DNA of 64,000 nucleotides from Topomyia yanbarensis. Taxonomy: Eukaryota; Arthropoda; Insecta; Diptera; Culicidae. Below are positions 57,301-64,000 of the stretch, in pieces. The notes under the pieces were generated by a model. It did no database searches. It saw nothing but the letters and a program-made list of their open reading frames with translations, and was not told the DNA's origin. Each line of letters begins with the position of its first letter. Within the stretch, counting starts at the first letter, position 1. The translations under genes were made by a program, and so were the position numbers. The stretch covers positions 189,017,725 to 189,081,724 of the forward strand of contig NC_080671.1 of NCBI RefSeq assembly GCF_030247195.1, written 5' to 3'.

Positions 57301-60300
57301 AATCGACGAGAGGGAAGCGTCACAGGTAGACCCATTTGCTCTATTTGTCTACCGCAGAAGTGGTACGACGAATAAGGAAAACAAGTGGCACTGAAAAGTG
57401 CCGCATCGACAGTGGGATTTTCGCAGCAAGCCACAGGTAGCCACATTTGTCTACCAAGGTGGTGGAAACGGAGAGAGCGCGCTTGTGGTGGTGATACCGA
57501 CGAGCAGCTTAATCGGAGAGAGTTTTGAAGTGTTGCAGGTAGGACTATTTCTCTACTGAAGAAGCAACGCGACGAAGAAGAACAGCAGGTGTCACATTGT
57601 CAAACAACGGGCACCGAGTTTACAACGTAACACATGAGGTGTGTTCTACAGGTATAACAGGTATATTTTTCATTCCTTTTTGTGATAGTTTTTCTTGCTA
57701 GGTAAAATGGATGAAGAGATGGGAGAACGAGTAACAGACCCTCCCCCTAAGCCTTATGCTGAAAATGTAAATCCGACTAGAATTAAAATTTACCCAGAGT
57801 CGTCAACGGGACCATGGATTGTATTTATTAGGCGTAAAGTAAAGGCGCTAAATATTATTCAAATTTCTAAAGATTTGACTTCGCGATTCTCGGATGTAAA
57901 AGAGATCGTCAAAGTCAATAAAGATAAAATACGCATTGTCGTTGGTAGTTTCAAACAAGCCAATGCAATTGCTTCTTGCGAGCTTTTTACGCGTGAGTAT
58001 AGAGCGTATATTCCTTCAAAGGAAATTGAAATTGATGGGGTCATCACAGAATCGAGTTTGACTGTTGATGACTTAGTTAAGCATGGGGTTGGTCGTTTCA
58101 AAGACACCATACTTAAAGACGTAAAAATACTTGAATGCAAGCAATTGCATTCAGTATCACACGAAGGAGATAAAAAAGTTTATCGACTGTCTGACTCATT
58201 TCGAGTGACTTTCGCTGGGTCTGCGCTGCCCAACTATGTCATTATCGATAAGATTCGTCTCCCTGTTCGCCTTTTTATCCCTCGTGTAATGAATTGCCTT
58301 AATTGCAAACAGCTTGGCCACACAGCCACTTACTGTTCCAATAAGGCACGGTGTGGCAAATGTGGGGGTTCTCATCAAGAGGATACATGTAATGAAAATT
58401 CAGAAAAATGTTTAATGTGCGGAGAAAACTCACATGAGGTCCCTGCATGCCCCATTTATAAATTGCGTGAGGATAAAATTAAACGATCCTTGAAGGAGAG
58501 GTCTAAGCGCTCCTATGCAGAAATGTTGAAAAATGCTACCCCTAAACCCATCTTCTTAGAAAACACTTACACATCTCTATTTTCGGAACAGTCTGACTCT
58601 GACGGAGCGTGCGAAGGTACATCATTTGTTTTACCCGGAAATTCCAGAAAAAGAAAACAGTCTTCTTTTCCCAAGCTGCCAAGCAAGGGCCTTAAAATTT
58701 CTCCACCAATAGATAAACTGCGCCCAAAACCGAAAAATTCCGATTCAAAACCGAAATCAATTCCGCCCGGTTTTGGGAACGTACAATCCAAACAGAACAC
58801 CATTACTGGAAATAATAAAATTTCGACTTCCTCTGAGCCTCAGCCGGGGGTAGGATTATTGAAATTTTCTGAAATTGTTGATTGGATTTTTAAAGCATTC
58901 AATATTTCTGAACCACTAAAGAGTATACTTTCAGCTTTCCTCCCAACAATTAGAACATTTTTAGAGCAGCTGATTGCTCAATGGCCCATCCTTGCAGCGA
59001 TTGTATCTTTCAATGGGTAATTCACCTCCTCCAATGAAAGATTCCATCACTGTTTTACAGTGGAATTGCAGAAGTATCATACCTAAAATTGATTCCTTAA
59101 AAATTTTACTGCATAATTTAAAATGCGATGCTTTTGCTCTATGTGAAACATGGCTTACCTCAAACATTAATTTCAACTTAAATGATTTCAACATTATTCG
59201 CCTAGACCGAGACACCCCGTATGGAGGAGTGCTTCTAGGAATTAAAAAGTGCTATTCTTTCTATAGAATTAACATCCCCTTGTTTGCGGGCATTGAGGCT
59301 GTAGCTGTCCAAACGAACATTAAAGGCAAAGACATGTCTATCGCTTCTATATATATACCTCTCAAAGTTCAAATTGGACAACGTCAAATTTTTGAGGTAG
59401 TGGAATCCATGGCTGCTCCGCGTCTGATACTGGGAGACTTCAACTCGCACGGAGTATTGTGGGGTTCCCTCTACAATGATAATCGATCCTCTTTGATTTA
59501 CAATGTTTGTGACGAATTTAATATGACAGTTTTAAATACTGGCGAAACAACACGCATCCCCAGACCTCCTGCACGTCCAAGTGCATTAGATCTATCTCTG
59601 TGCTCGACATCACTTCGGTTAGACTGCACGTGGAAGGTTGTACCTGATCCTCATGGTAGCGATCATTTGCCAATCGTTGTTTCAATTAACAGTGAATTAG
59701 GCCTTACGAATTCAATCAATGTTCCTTATGACTTAACACGAAATATTGATTGGAAAACATACGAAACATTAATTTCCACTTCTCTTGCTTCGACAGAAGA
59801 GCTACCCCCTACCGAAGAATATGAATTCCTAGCGGGTTTAATTATTGAAGCAGCAGAACAAGCCCAAACGAAATGCAATCCTGGAATGACAATAAATAGA
59901 CGGCCCCCTAATCCTTGGTGGGACAAAGAGTGCTCTGATGCATATGAAGCTAAACAAGTTGCCTACAAAGAAATTATGAAACAGAAAGGGGGTATACGTG
60001 AGAACTTTGAAAATTATTTCATTTTGCAAAACAAATTTGACAGTATACGTCGTGCCAAAAAATCTAGTTATTGGAGACACTTCGTTAATGGCTTGTCAAG
60101 AGAAACATCAATGAGTACTCTTTGGAACACAGCCAGAAGAATGAGGAATCGAAACGTGACTAATGAAAGCGAAGATTTTTCGAATCGTTGGATATTTAAT
60201 TTTGCCAAGAAAATTTGTCCCGATTCTGCTCCTGCGCAGAAAATCACTCGCGATGCTCCCACAAGTAACGATTTCATAGATTCGCCTTTGACAATGATGG

Positions 60301-63300
60301 AATTCTCAATTGCACTCCTCTCATGCAACAATAATGCTCCGGGACTAGACAGAATTAAATTCAACTTGGTGAAGAATCTGCCTGACCTAGCAAAAAGACG
60401 CTTGTTGAATTTATTCAATAAGCTTCTTGAGCAGAACATTGTCCCGCACGACTGGAGACAAGTGAGAGTTATCGCTATTCCAAAACCGGGAAAACCAGCC
60501 TCCGATCATAACTCGTATCGACCGATTGCAATGTTATCCTGCATCAGGAAATTGTTGGAAAAAATTATCCTACGACGTCTCGACAATTGGGTTGAGGCGA
60601 ACGGCTTGCTATCAGATACCCAGTTTGGTTTTCGGAGGGGAAAGGGAACGAATGATTGTCTGGCGCTACTTTCGTCAGAAATCCAACTAGCTTATGCAAA
60701 AAAAGAACAAATGGCGTCTGTGTTCTTAGACATAAAAGGAGCATTCGACTCTGTTTCCATTGATGTTCTCTCAGAGAAACTACATCAATGTGGTCTTTCA
60801 CCAATATTAAATAATTATTTATACAACTTATTGTCAGAAAAGCACATGCATTTTTCATATGGCGATTTGGCAACATTCAGAATAAGTTACATGGGCCTCC
60901 CACAAGGTTCTTGTTTAAGCCCCCTTCTCTACAATTTTTACGTGAATGATATTGATAATTGTATTGTCAGCCCATGCACTCTAAGACAACTTGCAGATGA
61001 TGGCGTGGTTTCTGTTACAGGACCAAAAGCCTTAAATTTACAACAACCACTGCAAGATAGTTTGGATAATTTATCAAGTTGGGCTTTGAAGTTAGGCATC
61101 GATTTCTCTACGGAGAAAACAGAGTTGGTTGTTTTTTCAAGGAAGCGTGATCCAGCTCAGCTTCAGCTTCAGTTGGTTGGTAGAACGATAGCCCAAGTCC
61201 TGACTTTTAAATACCTTGGAATTTGGTTCGATTCTAAAGGCACATGGGGAGGCCACATTAGGTATCTAATAACGAAATGCCAACAAAGGATAAATTTTCT
61301 GCGAACAATAACTGGATCATGGTGGGGTTCTCATCCAAGTGACATGATAAGATTGTATCAAACAACAATACTTTCAGTAATGGAATATGGGTGCATCTGT
61401 TTCCGTTCAGCTGCGAACACTCACATTATTAAACTGGAACGGATACAGTATCGCTGTTTACGAATTGCCTTAGGTTGCATGCAGTCGACCCATACGATGA
61501 GTCTTGAAGTACTAGCGGGAGTTCTTCCTTTAAAAGACCGATTCTGGGATCTTTCTTCTCGTTTACTTATTCGATGTGAGGTTATGAACCCACTGGTAAT
61601 TGAAAATTTTGAAAGACTTGTCGAGCTTCAACCCCAAACCAGATTCATGACAGTGTATTTCAATCACATGTCACAAGAAATAACGCCTGCTAGGTATGTT
61701 CCCACATACGTCAATATACTAGATATTCCTGAATCCACTTTATTCTTCGACACGTCCATGCAAGCAGAGATTCGTGGAATTCCGGATCATCTACGCTCGC
61801 GGGAGATCCCTAAAATATTCACAAGTAAATATCAACACATAGACTGCCTTAAAATGTTTTACACTGATGGGTCACGAATCAGTGAGGCCACTGGTTTCGG
61901 TATTTTCAACAATAATTTTTCAATTTCTCTCAAACTTGCAGAACCCGCCTCTGTTTATATAGCGGAACTAGCAGCAGTTCACTATAATTTGCAAATAATT
62001 AATACTTTACCCCCGAACCATTACTTTATCCTCACTGATAGTCTCAGCACAATTGCAGCTCTACGCTCAAAGAGGATTGATAATCACGATCCATTCTTTT
62101 TGGGGAAGATACGAGAATCTCTGAGTAACCTGACAAGAAAATGTTATAAATTTACCCTAGTGTGGCTCCCCGCCCATTGCTCTATTGCGGGGAATGAGAA
62201 AGCTGATAATTTAGCCAAGATTGGTGCACTAGATGGTGAAATATATGAAAGACCCATCGCTTACAATGAATTTTATAGCGCTTCTCGACAGAGGACACTT
62301 GCTAGTTGGCAAACATCTTGGGACAATGGAGATATGGGACGATGGCTACACTCAATTACCCCTAAAGTATCAACGAAGGCATGGTTCAAAGGATTGGATG
62401 TAAGTCGGGACTTCATCCGTGTGATGTCTAGGCTCATGTCCAATCATTATACTTTAGATGCGCATCTCCGTCGTATTGGGCTCGCTGAGGGTAATCATTG
62501 TGCTTGTGGAGAAGGTTACCATGACATTGAGCATGTTGTTTGGTCCTGCACTGAATATCGTGAAGCCAGATCACAATTAGTAGATTCTTTACAAGTCCGA
62601 GGAAGACCAATCCATGTTCCTGTTAGAGACATCCTGGCGTATCGCGATCCTCTATACATGGAACTTATCTATCATTTTCTAAAAACAGCGTCTGTCAAAA
62701 TTTAATTAAATTCATCTCCTCATACTCTCATCCAAGGCTAATCATTCACCAATTAAAGGAACCTAGAATATTTAGTTTTTAAATTTAGACAATAACAGAA
62801 AAAAAAGTAAATAGATCAGTATGAAATACAACAATGTAAGGAAAAAAGCAAACAATAAAGTGATTTCAGTGTTAGTTTTAGACAAAGTACTAGTATAGTT
62901 AAAATTAGTCTTAAGGATTTTTGTAACGTGCTATGTAAAAAAAGAAACTGGCGTAAAAAGCTATTGCAAATGCCGTGTCAAATAAACGTATGAAAAAAAA
63001 AAAAAAAATATATGCTTTCAAGAAACGCCCACTTCAGTTTGAAACAGTCATTCGTCACGGTTTAAATTCAACTAAACGTTTTGTTGATTCAAAAAGGACT
63101 GATTCTTCTGGGTATGGGACTAGGAATCGTAGGTGGGCCGATTGAGTTTTCAAAAGTTTTTTTTCAGGGCAGTCTAGTGTACCCTCATATCGAAATTAAA
63201 ATTGTAGTTCTACGTTAAAATGGCATATTTCCCCCAAACAGCATCCTGCGGATTGTTTCTAGGCCAAATAATATCGGAGGTATGAGCAAAAGATGTTCCA

Positions 63301-64000
63301 TTTTTAAGTACAGCAATATGGCCAGGGACTGCAGAATGTCACTCAGTTGAGTTTATAAAACAGCTAAACAAAAATATTGTATGCCTTAGCAGGGTCTCGA
63401 TTCTCGAAACGTATACTAGGTTGTATAGTACGGCATAGCAATGCAATATTGAAATACCGTCATCATCATTATAGCTTTAAGCGAAGACTGCTTATCAAGA
63501 AGACTGGCAACTCTGTCCAGAATCTGGAGGCAATAACAGCAACGCCACTTGCGGGTGAAGGTAGTACTTCCCATAGTGATACACACACATATACACTTTT
63601 ACATTAAGCTTCCTACCTTTCTTCAATAGAGGCGCTGTAACCTCTGTCGCTTCTCGTTTGTATGGGGGAAGGACAGAGATATCAGTCTTCTTCATATGTA
63701 GTCTTCGCTTTAAGATCCTAGGCTTTAGGATGCTTTCAGAGCAATTACAGAAGAAATTTTCTCACTTTTTCTTGCCCGGTTCACGTTTCAAACACCTATT
63801 GCTTACCTTATTTCCCAATGCAGCATCCCGTAGCAGCATAACTGACATCTTTTTCGTTTTACCACACGCCCCAACTAGTTTCCTTGTTTCTCCAGAAGTT
63901 TTCGACTCGGGTTTTGGGTGATCATGGGTTCCTTTAGCCTGGAAGAAAATCGCCTTCTCCGTATGCCGCCAGTAGTGTGTCACGGGGTATCCGCAGTGAC
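51350..64000 (-). CDS. gcm: glial cells missing transcription factor (partial; N-terminal part beyond the right edge)
   Basis: Visible exons on the minus strand: 64000-63807 (continues off the window), 52486-52390 and 52326-51350. The first encodes the end of the GCM domain: [19 protein letters not shown], then [14 protein letters not shown]. The HDH pair matches zinc ligands of the GCM fold. The exon ends in ALGNK at a phase-0 donor. The next exon starts in phase 0 with [10 protein letters not shown], which continues as the fly protein does after its ALSDK. The last exon has a cysteine cluster ([12 protein letters not shown]), an acidic-hydrophobic segment ([10 protein letters not shown]) and an Asn/Ser/Tyr/Gly-rich tail ending YDFY. 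In Drosophila, GCM proteins select glial and plasmatocyte fates. The GCM-domain exon is certain. Linking it to the two distal exons rests on strand, phase and composition. An 11.3-kb intron separates them and contains several mobile elements. Confidence 0.85.
53001..56407 (+). mobile_element. Modular non-coding retroposon-like insertion, copy 2 (in gcm intron)
   Basis: It is flanked by the 20-bp direct repeat ACAATGATTGGGTTTAACTG (52981-53000 and 56408-56427) and ends in ACTCTCG plus an A-run. The modules are those of copy 1, with the CGCGATCATGAA-like motif near 54136, 54570 and 55825. A 770-bp TIR transposon (54702-55471) was inserted later. The 5' end differs from copy 1, consistent with 5' truncation at different points. 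No coding potential was recognised. Confidence 0.75.
54702..55471. mobile_element. TIR DNA transposon derivative with 4-bp target duplication (ACAT), copy 2
   Basis: The termini are CGTCGCTGTTGTGCTATC and GATAGCACAACAGCGACG, flanked by ACAT (54698-54701, 55472-55475). It is 770 bp and lacks a coding frame. It lies inside the modular retroposon 53001-56407 and supplies the empty-site reference for the nested insert of copy 1. Confidence 0.82.
57000..57706 (+). promoter_or_regulatory. 5' UTR and presumed internal promoter of the non-LTR element, with four diverged repeats
   Basis: Four imperfect copies of a CAGGTAG...ATTTG..CTAC block occur near 57200, 57322, 57432 and 57534, spaced about 100-120 bp. 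Non-LTR elements carry their promoter in this region, and repeated monomers are known in some families. The promoter role is inferred. Confidence 0.45.
57707..59020 (+). CDS. Non-LTR retrotransposon ORF1 (Gag-like, three zinc knuckles)
   Basis: 437-residue nucleic-acid-binding protein. Three CCHC-type knuckles lie near residues 205-255 ([41 protein letters not shown]). A basic Ser/Lys/Pro-rich linker and a hydrophobic C-terminal helix region follow. The start is ATG 57707 in AAAATGG context. The stop TAA at 59018 overlaps the ORF2 start. Confidence 0.88.
   Translation: MDEEMGERVTDPPPKPYAENVNPTRIKIYPESSTGPWIVFIRRKVKALNIIQISKDLTSRFSDVKEIVKVNKDKIRIVVGSFKQANAIASCELFTREYRAYIPSKEIEIDGVITESSLTVDDLVKHGVGRFKDTILKDVKILECKQLHSVSHEGDKKVYRLSDSFRVTFAGSALPNYVIIDKIRLPVRLFIPRVMNCLNCKQLGHTATYCSNKARCGKCGGSHQEDTCNENSEKCLMCGENSHEVPACPIYKLREDKIKRSLKERSKRSYAEMLKNATPKPIFLENTYTSLFSEQSDSDGACEGTSFVLPGNSRKRKQSSFPKLPSKGLKISPPIDKLRPKPKNSDSKPKSIPPGFGNVQSKQNTITGNNKISTSSEPQPGVGLLKFSEIVDWIFKAFNISEPLKSILSAFLPTIRTFLEQLIAQWPILAAIVSFNG
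59013..62705 (+). CDS. Non-LTR retrotransposon ORF2 (endonuclease, reverse transcriptase, RNase H)
   Basis: Starts at the ATG that overlaps the ORF1 stop (ATGGGTAA). An APE-type endonuclease is N-terminal ([30 protein letters not shown]). RT motifs follow: [62 protein letters not shown] and LADDGVVSV. RNase H comes next ([44 protein letters not shown]). A C-terminal Cys/His motif ([17 protein letters not shown]) ends the protein. About 1230 residues, no internal stop. Expression probably depends on reinitiation at the overlap. Confidence 0.92.
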   Translation: MGNSPPPMKDSITVLQWNCRSIIPKIDSLKILLHNLKCDAFALCETWLTSNINFNLNDFNIIRLDRDTPYGGVLLGIKKCYSFYRINIPLFAGIEAVAVQTNIKGKDMSIASIYIPLKVQIGQRQIFEVVESMAAPRLILGDFNSHGVLWGSLYNDNRSSLIYNVCDEFNMTVLNTGETTRIPRPPARPSALDLSLCSTSLRLDCTWKVVPDPHGSDHLPIVVSINSELGLTNSINVPYDLTRNIDWKTYETLISTSLASTEELPPTEEYEFLAGLIIEAAEQAQTKCNPGMTINRRPPNPWWDKECSDAYEAKQVAYKEIMKQKGGIRENFENYFILQNKFDSIRRAKKSSYWRHFVNGLSRETSMSTLWNTARRMRNRNVTNESEDFSNRWIFNFAKKICPDSAPAQKITRDAPTSNDFIDSPLTMMEFSIALLSCNNNAPGLDRIKFNLVKNLPDLAKRRLLNLFNKLLEQNIVPHDWRQVRVIAIPKPGKPASDHNSYRPIAMLSCIRKLLEKIILRRLDNWVEANGLLSDTQFGFRRGKGTNDCLALLSSEIQLAYAKKEQMASVFLDIKGAFDSVSIDVLSEKLHQCGLSPILNNYLYNLLSEKHMHFSYGDLATFRISYMGLPQGSCLSPLLYNFYVNDIDNCIVSPCTLRQLADDGVVSVTGPKALNLQQPLQDSLDNLSSWALKLGIDFSTEKTELVVFSRKRDPAQLQLQLVGRTIAQVLTFKYLGIWFDSKGTWGGHIRYLITKCQQRINFLRTITGSWWGSHPSDMIRLYQTTILSVMEYGCICFRSAANTHIIKLERIQYRCLRIALGCMQSTHTMSLEVLAGVLPLKDRFWDLSSRLLIRCEVMNPLVIENFERLVELQPQTRFMTVYFNHMSQEITPARYVPTYVNILDIPESTLFFDTSMQAEIRGIPDHLRSREIPKIFTSKYQHIDCLKMFYTDGSRISEATGFGIFNNNFSISLKLAEPASVYIAELAAVHYNLQIINTLPPNHYFILTDSLSTIAALRSKRIDNHDPFFLGKIRESLSNLTRKCYKFTLVWLPAHCSIAGNEKADNLAKIGALDGEIYERPIAYNEFYSASRQRTLASWQTSWDNGDMGRWLHSITPKVSTKAWFKGLDVSRDFIRVMSRLMSNHYTLDAHLRRIGLAEGNHCACGEGYHDIEHVVWSCTEYREARSQLVDSLQVRGRPIHVPVRDILAYRDPLYMELIYHFLKTASVKI

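Larger units (their letters stand above)
57000..63007 (+). mobile_element. Full-length I/jockey-type non-LTR retrotransposon with RNase H
   Basis: The element sits in the large gcm intron, on the opposite strand to gcm. It has a 5' UTR of about 700 bp, two ORFs overlapping by a few bases, a short 3' UTR and an A-run at about 62993-63007. The 9-bp direct repeat ATATATGCT flanks it (56991-56999 and 63008-63016). The RNase H domain in ORF2 argues for the I-group rather than jockey proper. Both ORFs are intact, so it may be active or recently active. Confidence 0.9.
52487..63806 (-). other. Large gcm intron (11.3 kb)
   Basis: Bounded by the donor after ALGNK (63806, GTAAGC) and the acceptor TTTTAACAG at 52487. 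It contains the modular retroposon 53001-56407, the non-LTR element 57000-63007 and an interrupted TTGAAACAAC-rich repeat (about 56480-56990 continuing at 63020-63110). About 63110-63800 has no recognised content. Confidence 0.7.

Overview
The window looks like TE-rich insect nuclear DNA, most probably from a mosquito. The genes are split by short GT-AG introns, the intergenic DNA is AT-rich and packed with nested fold-back and MITE-type elements, and the protein-coding genes read as dipteran orthologues. The mosquito assignment is inference from overall texture and was not tested by any search.

Five host genes can be supported. (1) TTC14, minus strand, 11552-24774: ten exons whose phases all agree, giving about 1139 codons (S1-like domain, TPRs, then a long Ser/RS/RGG tail). 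A 7.9-kb intron full of transposons separates the TPR part from the RS tail. (2) Adenylate kinase 3, plus strand, 33332-33982, one exon. (3) A two-exon gene derived from a pogo/Tigger-type transposase, minus strand, 35373-36648. It is intact as a reading frame but appears to have lost catalytic residues. (4) A LANCL3-type LanC-like gene, plus strand, 49748-50998. (5) glial cells missing (gcm), minus strand, 51350 to beyond the right edge. The end of its GCM DNA-binding domain lies at 63807-64000 and its C-terminal exons at 51350-52486. LANCL3 and gcm converge with about 250 bp between their polyadenylation signals.

Mobile DNA fills most of the rest. The best-defined elements are a Ty3/gypsy-type LTR retrotransposon at 40669-45569 (179-bp LTRs that read as identical, 5-bp target duplication, one in-frame stop between protease and reverse transcriptase) and a full-length I/jockey-type non-LTR retrotransposon at 57000-63007 (two ORFs, RNase H, A-tail, target duplication) inside the large gcm intron. 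Two insertions without usable ORFs, built of GC-richer repeated modules (7472-9955 and 53001-56407), each end in an A-run and are flanked by 20-32 bp direct repeats. They look like a modular non-coding retroposon family. DNA-transposon derivatives include: a family with 4-bp target duplications (16532-17641, 54702-55471); hAT-like elements with 8-bp duplications; TA-flanked MITEs, one carrying a 33-bp minisatellite (29521-30012); and large fold-back elements at 3279-3962, 4495-5590, 25732-27175 and 31661-32518. Many are nested, so relative insertion order can be read directly.

I saw no rRNA, convincing tRNA, CRISPR array or bacterial-type operon. The host genes do not form an obvious functional cluster. 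The most unusual material is the modular A-tailed repeats, the catalytically degenerate transposase gene, and a tail-to-tail dimer of two MITEs that also occur singly in this window.
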